Shown piece after piece: positions 46,879 to 54,391 of a stretch of 64,000 bases of DNA. The stretch comes from Solwaraspora sp. WMMD1047. GTDB taxonomy: Bacteria; Actinomycetota; Actinomycetes; Mycobacteriales; Micromonosporaceae. Both the position numbers and the translations under genes were made by a program. The first letter of the stretch is position 1; each line of letters begins with the position of its first letter. The DNA lies in contig NZ_JARUBL010000001.1 in assembly GCF_029626155.1 (NCBI RefSeq), positions 7,034,501 through 7,098,500 on the forward strand, written 5' to 3'. Below the pieces are notes generated by a model. It did no database searches, was not told the origin of the DNA, and saw only the letters and a list, made by a program, of their open reading frames with translations.

Positions 46879-48044
46879 CTCGGCCGTTCTCCTGCGGCGG
46901 CAGGGGATCGCCCCGGCTCGTCGTGGACCTCGGCCGACGTGGTGACCGGGCCGGCCGGGTGAGTCTCGGGTGGCGGTGGCGCCAACCAGGCAGGCAGTCC
47001 GCCGATCAGGATCGCGACGGCGGGCAGGGGTGCGATCTGCGGCCACCGCAGCGGGTTCAACGACGGGTAGAGGTCGGCCGGGTCGATCCGGGTGGTCAGG
47101 TAGAGGCCGGCCGCCGCGGCGATCCCACAGGCCGCGACCAGTACTTCGGCTGCGCCGAACCGGTCCGGGCGGTAGGTGGTGCGTAGTACCCGCCGGCCGC
47201 TGATCGCCAGCCCGGCCGCCGCGAGCAGCGCCCCGGTTGCGAGCATCGGCGCTCCCAGGTAGCGGGGTGTGGTCGCGTCCATCAGCGCGTACATGCCGAC
47301 GCAGATCCCGCACAGGCCGCCGAGCATCAGGGCGCCGGTCAGCGCGTGCACCGCCGACGGTTGGTTTCCGTGTCGGCCGTAGCCACGGGAGTCCATCGCG
47401 GCGGCGAGGGCCAGGGACCGGTCCAGGGCATCGGTGAGGACCGGGATGACGATCCCACGCAGTGCGCGCATTCCGCTGCGGGGGGCACCGCGCAACCGCC
47501 GGGCCCGCCGTACCCGCAACACGCTCTCCACCAGTTGCGGTGCGACGGAGAGCGCCACCACGACGGCGGTCCCGACCTCGTAGAGCGCCCCGGGTACGGC
47601 CCGCAGCAGCTGTTTCGGGTTGGCCAGGGCGTTGGCTGCTCCGAGGCAGATCACCATGGCGGCCAGCCGTAGTCCGTCGTAGGCGCCGCCGAGCAGTTGT
47701 TCGGCGGCGACCGGGCCGAGTAGCCGGATCCCGGCCGCCCATTCGGGCAGTGGGAGCTGGGGCAGGGTGATCAGGATGTGGTCGCCCTGGCCGCCGCCGA
47801 AGATGACCCGGAACAGGATCCGGGAGGACACGATGAGCGCGCCGAGCCACAGGTAGAGCCGGAAGCCGAGTGCCCACGGGGCGTCCGTGCGGCGGGCCGC
47901 GACCACATGGGCCGCCACGGCGATGATGAGCGCGAGTAACAGCGGGTTCGTGGTACGGGTCGCGGCGGTCGCCAGTCCGAGGGCCCAGAGCCACCACGCG
48001 CCCGGATGCACCGCCCGGGGCAGCCGGGCGCGGGCCGTCGGCAT
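46875..48044 (-). CDS. ECF transporter transmembrane component EcfT
   Basis: 389 residues. Five to eight hydrophobic segments and the two coupling-helix motifs: ARRLRGAPRSG and DSRGYGRHGN (ARG-type motifs that contact the ATPases). C-terminal Pro-rich tail beyond the normal length. Start ATG 48044 directly abuts the stop of the upstream binding-protein gene. Confidence 0.9.
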   Translation of the reverse strand: MPTARARLPRAVHPGAWWLWALGLATAATRTTNPLLLALIIAVAAHVVAARRTDAPWALGFRLYLWLGALIVSSRILFRVIFGGGQGDHILITLPQLPLPEWAAGIRLLGPVAAEQLLGGAYDGLRLAAMVICLGAANALANPKQLLRAVPGALYEVGTAVVVALSVAPQLVESVLRVRRARRLRGAPRSGMRALRGIVIPVLTDALDRSLALAAAMDSRGYGRHGNQPSAVHALTGALMLGGLCGICVGMYALMDATTPRYLGAPMLATGALLAAAGLAISGRRVLRTTYRPDRFGAAEVLVAACGIAAAAGLYLTTRIDPADLYPSLNPLRWPQIAPLPAVAILIGGLPAWLAPPPPETHPAGPVTTSAEVHDEPGRSPAAAGERPR

Positions 48045-48977
48045 CTACTCGGCCCGCCGCCGACGTCGTGCTGCCACCGCTGCGGCGCCCGCGACAAGGA
48101 CGAGCAGGCCGGCTCCGGCCACGGTCATGATCGGCAGGCCGGGACGCTGCGTCTGAGCCGGTGCGGTGTCACCGGTCCATGCCTGCGTCTGCCCACCGGT
48201 TTCCGTGGCCATGGCCGACGCGGAACCGCCGACGGACGGGGCGACCGACGACGTGACCTGGGTAGCGGGGTCGGTGGTGCCGGTGGGTGCGCCGGGTGGT
48301 GCCGGTGGAGTTGGCACCTGGGGGCCGTCCGGTGCTGCCGGCGGTCGACCGGCCGCCGGTCCCGACGTCGTGGGTGGTGCCGCCCTGGTCGGTGTCGGCG
48401 TCGCCGCCGGCGGTGCGGGGCGCACCGGGGCGACGCCGGGTGGCGGGCTGGTCGACGCCGACCGGTTCTTCGAGAACGACCACCCCTCGAAGCTGCCCGC
48501 CGGGGGTTTGCGGGCCATCACTCCCCGTTGGCTGTAGGTCCATGGCCCGCCGTTGGGCGCGTGCCAGTACGACCAGTACGCGCTCGCCGGTGGGGTGTCG
48601 ATGCACGGCTCCTCGGCGGCGGCCGGCCGGCCCTCGATCCGGCAGATGAACGACTCGCCCCACCGGGTGGTGCCGGTGATCGAGATGCCGGCGTTCTTCA
48701 ATGCCGCGTGGCCGGTGGCCTGGTCACCGACCGCGCATCGGACGATGGTGGGCCCGCCCAGTTCCTGGAAGTCGACCACGACGGTGACGCCGGCGGCGTC
48801 CGGGCAGAAGCCGGCCCGACCGGTCGCCTCGGCCGGGCTGCCCGGCGCCACGACGATACCGGCGGCGACGATCACCGCCGGGATGATCCGGACGAGCCGA
48901 CGGATCAGTCCGCCGCGCCCGGTGCCCGCGTCGCTCCCCCGCTGGCCCGCCGCGGCGGTGACGCAGGCGCCGGTCAT
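48045..48977 (-). CDS. Membrane-anchored DUF4430 (transcobalamin C-terminal-like) protein
   Basis: 310 residues from ATG 48977. Signal peptide (IIPAVIVAAGIVVAPGSPAE), then a DUF4430/Transcob-C domain: GVTVVVDFQELGG, AALKNAGISITGTTRWGESF, ICRIEGRPAA, CIDTPPASAYWSYWHAPNGG and GSFEGWSF, the beta domain that covers cobalamin in intrinsic factor and transcobalamin. A long Pro/Thr-rich stalk and a C-terminal helix plus RRRRR anchor it in the membrane; there is no LPxTG. Overlaps the alpha-barrel gene by 4 bases. Confidence 0.85.
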   Translation of the reverse strand: MTGACVTAAAGQRGSDAGTGRGGLIRRLVRIIPAVIVAAGIVVAPGSPAEATGRAGFCPDAAGVTVVVDFQELGGPTIVRCAVGDQATGHAALKNAGISITGTTRWGESFICRIEGRPAAAEEPCIDTPPASAYWSYWHAPNGGPWTYSQRGVMARKPPAGSFEGWSFSKNRSASTSPPPGVAPVRPAPPAATPTPTRAAPPTTSGPAAGRPPAAPDGPQVPTPPAPPGAPTGTTDPATQVTSSVAPSVGGSASAMATETGGQTQAWTGDTAPAQTQRPGLPIMTVAGAGLLVLVAGAAAVAARRRRRAE

Positions 48978-50419
48978 GACATCCGGTCCCGGCGACGTCG
49001 GCCCGCCAGGAGCAGAGCGGCTCCGGCGGCGATCGTCATGACGCCGACCAGGACAAACGTCACGATAGAGGCTCCGGTGGTGGGCAGCGGTCCGCCACCG
49101 GGTGGGGCTGGGGGGGCTGGGGGCGTCGGGGTGCCGGTGGGGGCGACGGTCGGCGTCGGTTCTGGCGCGCCAGGGCTGGCGGTCGCCGTCGGAGTGGTGC
49201 TCGGGCTGGCACTCGGCGTCGGGGTGTCCGTTGGGGCCGTGCTGGGCGTCGGCGTGGCGGACGGCTCGGGCACCGGGCCTCCCGTGCCGATCTGACCGAG
49301 CGGTACCTGTGCCAGGCCGAGGACGGCCTGGGCGCTGGCCCGACGCCACTGGTCCAGTTCGAACTCTCCGATGCCGTTCGTGACCGCTGTGGCCAGCGCG
49401 TCGGAGGTGTACGCGATCGCGCCGACGTGGGCCGCCGCCGCGCCGGCGTTCGCCGGGGTGAGCTGCTGGGCGGCGATGAACGCGGCGGCCTTCGCCGCGG
49501 CGTCGCGTTCGCCGACGGCGGCGAGCGCCTGCCCACCGAGACCGGTGCTGTTGGTGTTGGGATAGTCGGTGAAGCCGGAGCCGTGGAACGATCCGTCCGC
49601 CGCCTGTTCCGCGAGCAGCCAGGAGGTGGCCGCGGCTACCGGCCCGGCGGTGCCGCTCGCTCCGGCTTCGGCGGCGGCGAGCAGGGCCTGGACCGCCATG
49701 GCGGTGGCGTCGACGTCCATGTTCTGTTCCGTCGCCGGATCATCAACACAGGACGTGCCGGTGGCACCGGGGTAGAGCCGGAACCCACCCCCGGGACACT
49801 GCTGTCTGACCAGGAAATCGACGGCCGGCTGCGGTACGCCGCCGGAGCGGGCCAGCCCGATCACGGCCAGCGACTGACCGAAGAGGTTGGACCCGGCCGC
49901 CGTACCCAGGTTGAGGTCGTGGAGCCAGCCCGCCCGGGCGCCCTCGTCGGACCCATGGATCAGGCCCTGGGTACGCGCCCGCCAGTCGTGCCCGCCGAAG
50001 TCGGTCGGATCCAGGCCGGCCGCGACCACCGCCACGAGCACCTTGGCCGTCGAACCACCGGTGATGAAATCTCCCGCCTCGGTACGGATGGCCGCGTAGC
50101 CGTCGGCGTTGGCCGCCAGGCTTCTGGTGATCGCGGCGACGGCGGCTGGCTCGACCTCGGCGGCGCGCAGGGCGAGCAGCGCGTCGATGGTCAGTCCCCA
50201 ATCGCTACCGACGAAGCCTGGCAGTCCACCGTCGACGAGTTGGCCGGCCAGCCAACGGGATGCGGACCCGGCGGCGGTATCCGCCCCGACTCCGGCGGAG
50301 ACGGCAACCGGCCGCATCGCCGGTGTAGCCGGATGGATGACGGCGATTCCGGCACTGGTGGTCAGGAACGCGAGGGCGGCAACGGCCGGAAGGAACCGGC
50401 AGAGCAGGCGACGAGCCAT
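48974..50419 (-). CDS. Cell-wall-anchored alpha/alpha-barrel (transcobalamin N-domain-like) protein
   Basis: 481 residues from ATG 50419. Signal peptide, then an alpha6-alpha6 barrel of prenyltransferase/squalene-oxidase repeats: WLAGQLVDGGLPGFVGSDWG, NLFGQSLAVIGLARSGG, FLVRQQCPGGGFRLYPGATG, DVDATAMAVQALLAAAE, NTNSTGLGGQALAAVGERD. Pro/Thr repeats follow, and a sortase signal GGGPLPTTGAS, hydrophobic helix and RRRRDR tail. The fold is that of the cobalamin-binding alpha domain of intrinsic factor. First gene of the operon under a cobalamin riboswitch and so probably a surface B12 receptor. Confidence 0.88.
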   Translation of the reverse strand: MARRLLCRFLPAVAALAFLTTSAGIAVIHPATPAMRPVAVSAGVGADTAAGSASRWLAGQLVDGGLPGFVGSDWGLTIDALLALRAAEVEPAAVAAITRSLAANADGYAAIRTEAGDFITGGSTAKVLVAVVAAGLDPTDFGGHDWRARTQGLIHGSDEGARAGWLHDLNLGTAAGSNLFGQSLAVIGLARSGGVPQPAVDFLVRQQCPGGGFRLYPGATGTSCVDDPATEQNMDVDATAMAVQALLAAAEAGASGTAGPVAAATSWLLAEQAADGSFHGSGFTDYPNTNSTGLGGQALAAVGERDAAAKAAAFIAAQQLTPANAGAAAAHVGAIAYTSDALATAVTNGIGEFELDQWRRASAQAVLGLAQVPLGQIGTGGPVPEPSATPTPSTAPTDTPTPSASPSTTPTATASPGAPEPTPTVAPTGTPTPPAPPAPPGGGPLPTTGASIVTFVLVGVMTIAAGAALLLAGRRRRDRMS

Positions 50420-50489
50420 CGAGGGGACCTTTCGGGGAGCGGTGACCGGCACCGCATCCGCCCGCCGCCGATGGCGATGGCCGACCCGG

Positions 50490-50635
50490 GGCTCGATCCG
50501 TAGACCACGACGTGTGAGCCGCTCACTCCACGGTCGGGCATTCCGGCTCGCGGCGGTGCCTCAAGGGACACCGGTTCGCACACGGTTGCGGGTCAGCGCC
50601 GGCATCGCACCGGCTTCCCCCGACTGGGAGCAGAT
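50490..50635 (-). promoter_or_regulatory. Cobalamin riboswitch before the anchored binding protein/ECF operon
   Basis: On the minus strand: GGGGAAGCCGGTGCGATGCC, GGCGCTGACCCGCAACCGTG, GCCGCGAGCCGGAATGCCCG and ACACGTCGTGGTCTACGG. These are the conserved core blocks of the cobalamin riboswitch (G..GCCACTG-equivalent, B12-box and kissing-loop segments). It ends about 70 bases before ATG 50419, enough for an expression platform. Confidence 0.9.
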
Positions 50636-50849
50636 TCAGTTGTGACGGGCCGCTACCGAGTATGTCAGACGCGCGACGTCGGGACTCCTCACCCGGCGCC
50701 ACCGTTGCCGGCCGATCGGACCGAATAGCGGATCCGCACAGTGGTTGACAGCCACCTCACAGTATTCGGCCCCGGCTGATCCCAGGTGGACCACGGCAGC
50801 GCCGTTGACGACCGAGACCCACCCCCCCACACTTTGCGTAGCAGATCAA

Positions 50850-50990
50850 CACCTGTGCGTTGATGGGGGAAGTCCGGTCGGAAGCCGGCGCTGGCCCGCA
50901 ACGGTAGGCGGCGAACCTCACGCCGCGAGCCCGAATACCCATCCACGCCCGGCTGCAGAAGGTTTCCCACCCGTCGTGGCCCACGGGTCG
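50850..50990 (+). promoter_or_regulatory. Cobalamin riboswitch before the secreted binding-protein pair
   Basis: On the plus strand: TGATGGGGGAAGTCCGGTCG, GAAGCCGGCGCTGGCCCGCA, CACGCCGCGAGCCCGAATAC and CCACCCGTCGTGGCCCACG, the same block order as the minus-strand copy at 50490-50635. The two are about 215 bases apart, head to head, with promoters presumably between them (50640-50850). Confidence 0.9.
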
Positions 50991-51047
50991 GGGCTACCCG
51001 GCGCCTCCCGGGTTGCTTCGGCACCCGGGCCGGAAAGGCGCCGTCCG

Positions 51048-52088
51048 ATGGCAGCTCGCCGCCGCGATCGTTTCCGCCTCATCGCCACCAGCGTCCTCAC
51101 AACTCTCGCCCTGACCGTGACCGCGGCCACCCCCGCTTCTGCGACGCCGCCGCAGACCCACAACCGGACCGACGCGGCCGCCGGCTGGCTCGCCCGACAA
51201 CTGGTCGACGGTGAACGCCTCGAAGTCGTCTTCGACGGCGTCGCCTACCCCGACCAGGGCCTCACCATCGACGCGATCTTCACCTTCGCCGCCGCGAAGC
51301 AGGCCGACACCTACGCCACCAACGCGATCACCTGGCTCGCCGAACCCAGCGTGATCACCGGATACATCGGTGACGGCATCGAAGCCTATGCCGGAGCCAC
51401 AGCCAAGCTTGCGCTCGCGGCCCAGGTCCGTGGCCTCGATCCAGCCTCCTTCGGCGGAGTCGATCTGATCACCCGTCTCACCGGCCTGATGGCACCGTCG
51501 GGCCGGTTTTCCGACCAGTCCGCGTTCGGTGACTACAGCAACATGTTCAGCCAGTCGTTCGCCGTCATCGCCCTGGACCGGGCCGCCGGGGCGCCACCAC
51601 AAGCGGTGTCGTACCTGAGTAGCAGTCAGTGTCCGGACGGAGGCTTCCCCGTCCAGTTCGCGCTGGCCACCTGCACGAGCGACGTCGACGCCACCGCGAT
51701 GGCGATTCAGGCACTGGTCGCGGCCGGTGAATGGCACGAAGCCCACGCCGCGTCGCAGTGGCTGGTCGCCGTCCAGGCCGCGGACGGCTCGTTCGCCGCG
51801 GGCGGGGTCGCCAACGCCAACAGCACCGGCCTGGCCGCCCAGGCACTGGTGACGACCGGTCGGCTGCTGACCTGGTGGCGTGCCCGCCAGTTCCTGCTCA
51901 GCCTTCGGGTCGACTGCCAAGGCGACCCCGGCGACCGGGGTGCGATCGCCTACGCCGCCAGCGGCTTCGATCCCAGCACCGCGCCCAGGGCAACCGCGCA
52001 GGCCGTACCAGGGCTTGCGGGGGCCAGCCTGGTCAACCTCTCCGCCACCGGCTCCCGGCCGGACGCACCGACCCTGGCCTGCACATGA
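51048..52088 (+). CDS. Secreted alpha/alpha-barrel (transcobalamin N-domain-like) protein
   Basis: 346 residues from ATG 51048 (GGAAAGG upstream). Signal peptide (LIATSVLTTLALTVTAATPA, then SA), then barrel repeats: WLARQLVDGERLEVVFDGVA, YPDQGLTIDAIFTFAAAKQA, GDYSNMFSQSFAVIALDRAA, YLSSSQCPDGGFPVQFALAT, DVDATAMAIQALVAAGEW, NANSTGLAAQALVTTGR. It parallels the anchored protein at 48974-50419 but ends without stalk or sorting signal, so it should be released. Confidence 0.87.
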   Translation: MAARRRDRFRLIATSVLTTLALTVTAATPASATPPQTHNRTDAAAGWLARQLVDGERLEVVFDGVAYPDQGLTIDAIFTFAAAKQADTYATNAITWLAEPSVITGYIGDGIEAYAGATAKLALAAQVRGLDPASFGGVDLITRLTGLMAPSGRFSDQSAFGDYSNMFSQSFAVIALDRAAGAPPQAVSYLSSSQCPDGGFPVQFALATCTSDVDATAMAIQALVAAGEWHEAHAASQWLVAVQAADGSFAAGGVANANSTGLAAQALVTTGRLLTWWRARQFLLSLRVDCQGDPGDRGAIAYAASGFDPSTAPRATAQAVPGLAGASLVNLSATGSRPDAPTLACT

Positions 52089-52111
52089 GCTCGGCACCGT
52101 ACGGAGGAACC

Positions 52112-52588
52112 ATGACAATACCGATCCGCCGCCGGCTCGCGGCACTCGCCGCAGTCATCGTGCTGGTCGCGGGACTGGTCGCGGTCGACCCGCTGACCCG
52201 CCCCGCCCACGCCGCCGCCTGCGCACCCGGCACCGGCGTCACCGTCGTCGTCGACTTCACCGCCTTCGGCCTCGGCGTGCAGACCAACTGCTATCTCGGC
52301 GACCCGCCAACCGGCCTCGCCGCACTCCAGGGCGCTGGCTTCACCCCCACCGGCACCCTGCGCTGGGGCCTCGCCTTCATCTGCCGCATCAACGGCCTTC
52401 CCGTGCCGGCGGCCGAACCCTGCGTCAACACGCCACCGGCCAGCGCCTACTGGTCGTACTGGCACGCCACCCCCGGCGGTACCTGGGCATACAGCACACT
52501 CGGAGCGAGCAGCTACAACCCGGCGGTGGGAACGGTCGAGGGCTGGCGATTCGGCTCCGGCCAGGCGCCCTCCATCACCCCGCCCTGA
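52112..52588 (+). CDS. Secreted DUF4430 (transcobalamin C-terminal-like) protein
   Basis: 158 residues from ATG 52112 (GGAGG five bases upstream); ATG 52085, overlapping the previous stop, is an alternative. Signal peptide to AHAA, then the domain GVTVVVDFTAFGLGV, ALQGAGFTPTGTLRWGLAFI, CRINGLPVPA, CVNTPPASAYWSYWHATPGG, GTVEGWRFGSG. No anchor. Together with the preceding gene it supplies both halves of a transcobalamin-like clamp as separate secreted proteins. Confidence 0.87.
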   Translation: MTIPIRRRLAALAAVIVLVAGLVAVDPLTRPAHAAACAPGTGVTVVVDFTAFGLGVQTNCYLGDPPTGLAALQGAGFTPTGTLRWGLAFICRINGLPVPAAEPCVNTPPASAYWSYWHATPGGTWAYSTLGASSYNPAVGTVEGWRFGSGQAPSITPP

Positions 52589-52609
52589 TGGTCGCCTCGG
52601 CGCGGAGGG

Positions 52610-53119
52610 TCAGCTTCCCTCCGCGCCGTCCAGCAGGGCCCGACGTAGCGACAGGCGGTGTTCCCGGCGGATCCGCGCCTCGCGGTAACGCCGCCGGTCC
52701 TCGTCGGTCTCGGGCAGCAACGGCGGTACGGGGCGCGGCTGTCCGTCATCGTCGATGGCCACCATGACCAGGTGCGCGGTGGCCACGTCGGTGGCCGGCA
52801 CCGCGCGGTCCCATCGGTCAGCGGTGACCTTGACGGCCACCTCCATGGAACTGCGTCCGGCCCACGTGATGCGGGCATCGACATGGACGACGTCGCCGAC
52901 GCGTACGGCGCGCAGGAAGGCCGTCTCGTCGATGGCGGCGGTGACGGCCGGACCGTCGGAGTGCCGGGCGGCGACGACCCCGGCGACGGAGTCGATGAGA
53001 TTGAGGATCCGCCCGCCATGGACCGTGCCCATCAGGTTGGTGTGATGCTGGTCCATGATCTGGGACAAGGTCAGGTGGGATGCCGATGGTGGCCGGCCGG
53101 TTGTGGTGGTCTCGGGCAC
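52610..53119 (-). CDS. Acyl-CoA thioesterase, hotdog fold (cytosolic BACH/YciA type)
   Basis: 169 residues from GTG 53119; a longer start at GTG 53185 adds 22 residues but would begin inside a hairpin. Hotdog signature LTLSQIMDQHHTNLMGTVHG with GGRILNLIDSVAGVVAARH, AIDETAFLRAVRVGDVVHVD, VEVAVKVTADRWD-like strand and VMVAIDDDGQPRPVP. Hydrolyses acyl-CoA thioesters. It is unusual in being downstream of a cobalamin riboswitch. Confidence 0.85.
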   Translation of the reverse strand: MPETTTTGRPPSASHLTLSQIMDQHHTNLMGTVHGGRILNLIDSVAGVVAARHSDGPAVTAAIDETAFLRAVRVGDVVHVDARITWAGRSSMEVAVKVTADRWDRAVPATDVATAHLVMVAIDDDGQPRPVPPLLPETDEDRRRYREARIRREHRLSLRRALLDGAEGS

Positions 53120-53175
53120 TGCGTAGTCCGTCCTCGGGAAGCACGCCGTCTGCTTTGCCGGGTGCACGTCGAGGA

Positions 53176-53194
53176 CCCGCCACACCCTGGCGGG
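53176..53194 (-). promoter_or_regulatory. Hairpin between riboswitch and thioesterase gene
   Basis: CCCGCCA-CACCC-TGGCGGG is a perfect 7-bp stem with a 5-base loop, 57 bases before the GTG start. It is placed where the expression platform of the riboswitch at 53250-53420 would be. Confidence 0.45.
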
Positions 53195-53249
53195 TCACCC
53201 GCTCGACCCACCCGCGAGGCCGACGGCAGCGCACACGTGTCGCGTACGC

Positions 53250-53420
53250 GGCGCGGGCAGGTCTTCGGACTCGCGGGCGCCACCGGCGCCTGCCGGTGTC
53301 CTACTGGCCGTCGCTTCCCAGGCGGGGCGCCCAGTGCTGTTGACGGCGGTCGTTCCCACTCACCGCTGCGGGGCAGTTCCGGTTTTCCACCGGATTCCCT
53401 CTTACGACGCCCGGACCGTC
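53250..53420 (-). promoter_or_regulatory. Cobalamin riboswitch before the thioesterase gene
   Basis: On the minus strand: AGGGAATCCGGTGGAAAACC, GGAACTGCCCCGCAGCGGTG, AACAGCACTGGGCGCC, CGACGGCCAGTAGGACACCG and GCGAGTCCGAAGACCTGCC. These are the cobalamin-riboswitch blocks in order. The only gene downstream on that strand is the thioesterase at 52610-53119, unless a former target was lost. Confidence 0.9.
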
Positions 53421-53493
53421 TAGGTCGGGCGAACCAACGCCGTAGCCATCGTACCCACCCGGCGGGCTGCACCGGCAGAGTACGGTCCCGCCG

Positions 53494-53632
53494 GTGACCC
53501 AGGGGCCGCTGCGGGCGACCCTGACCGGTCACACCGGCTTCCAGGCCGTGCAGAAAAGTGCCTGGCGTCGGCCCTGTTCTCGCCGCGATCTTCGTCGCCG
53601 AGATCGGCGACGTCGCGCGCCCGAAAGTGTGA
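53494..53632 (+). mobile_element. IS110-family transposase fragment
   Basis: GHTGFQAVQK, then after a one-base shift VPGVGPVLAAIFVAEIGDVA and a stop. This is the PGVGP...EIGD segment of the IS110/IS116 C-terminal domain. No rest of the element is present, so it is a decayed scrap. Confidence 0.75.
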
Positions 53633-53663
53633 CGTTTGGTACCGTGTGATGTGGACAACGCTG

Positions 53664-53687
53664 GGGGCGCTCGACTAGGAGCGCCCC
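53664..53687. terminator. GC-rich stem-loop
   Basis: GGGGCGCTC (53664-53672) pairs perfectly with GAGCGCCCC (53679-53687), 6-base loop. It lies between the transposase scrap and a locally A/T-richer stretch with no gene (53690-53770). Confidence 0.55.
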
Positions 53688-53771
53688 TCGCTGTAGACAT
53701 CATCGCAATCGTAGAATAACTGCTGGTAACGGGTGCTCGATAAGCAAACATTGACCCGTAAGCGATGGTTG

Positions 53772-53797
53772 GACCGTTCTTTCCTCTAAGAACGGTC
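53772..53797 (-). terminator. Terminator after the GNAT gene
   Basis: GACCGTTCT (53772-53780) and AGAACGGTC (53789-53797) form a perfect 9-bp stem, starting 6 bases beyond the GNAT stop on the minus strand. Confidence 0.75.
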
Positions 53798-53803
53798 ACG
53801 GTG

Positions 53804-54391
53804 TTACGTCGTCGAAGTAGTCGAACTCGCCTTCCCGGATGGGCCGGACGGTGTTAGCGGCAGCACGAGCGCGTGCATGTACGGCGCGTCGACCGCCGGC
53901 TGGACATCCGCCACATGCCGCCAGCCCCAGTGGTCGTAGATCCGCCGGGCCGGGGCGTCCGGCTCGGACAGCAGCGTCGCATATGGCTCGAATCGCTTCG
54001 ACATCAGCGCATTGATGAGCGTCCGACCGAGCCCTTGACCCCGCCACGTCTTGGCGACGACCAGCTCGATCACAGCGAATTTGGGCGACGTCAGCACCTC
54101 GGCGGCCGGCTCAGGGGAAGTCGTGCCTCCCCACCAGCGACCCGCTGCGAACGTGAAGCCGAATGAGAAACCCACAAGCCGGCCGGCTGCACGCGAGGTC
54201 ACGAGTGCGAACCCCGGCGCGGCCTTCTGTACGTTGGTGCGTTCCAAGAACCGGCCGCGGCTAAACAGCGGGCCACCGTTGTACGGCGGCTCGGCGTACA
54301 CGACCTCGTACAGGTCGGCGACCTCGCCTAGCATCGCCTCGAGTCCAGCGCCGTCGTGGTGGGAAAGGTCGATGTCGGCGAGGGAGGTCAC
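53804..54391 (-). CDS. GNAT-family N-acetyltransferase
   Basis: 195 residues. Acetyl-CoA motif FAVIELVVAKTWRGQGLGRT followed by LINALMSKRFEPYATLLSEP and the ARRIYDHWGWRHV motif B. The ATG overlaps the stop of the upstream XRE gene by 4 bases, so the two are co-translated. Substrate unknown. Confidence 0.9.
   Translation of the reverse strand: MTSLADIDLSHHDGAGLEAMLGEVADLYEVVYAEPPYNGGPLFSRGRFLERTNVQKAAPGFALVTSRAAGRLVGFSFGFTFAAGRWWGGTTSPEPAAEVLTSPKFAVIELVVAKTWRGQGLGRTLINALMSKRFEPYATLLSEPDAPARRIYDHWGWRHVADVQPAVDAPYMHALVLPLTPSGPSGKASSTTSTT

Noticed and set aside
45265..47997. A 910-residue fusion of the ECF ATPases with upstream sequence
   Set aside because: The upstream part is a shadow of the EcfT gene in another frame; ATG 46878 overlaps the EcfT stop and begins the first ATPase domain.
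50640..50849. A small gene between the two riboswitches
   Set aside because: Frames here are short, lack ribosome sites and differ in composition from coding DNA; the interval should hold the two divergent promoters.
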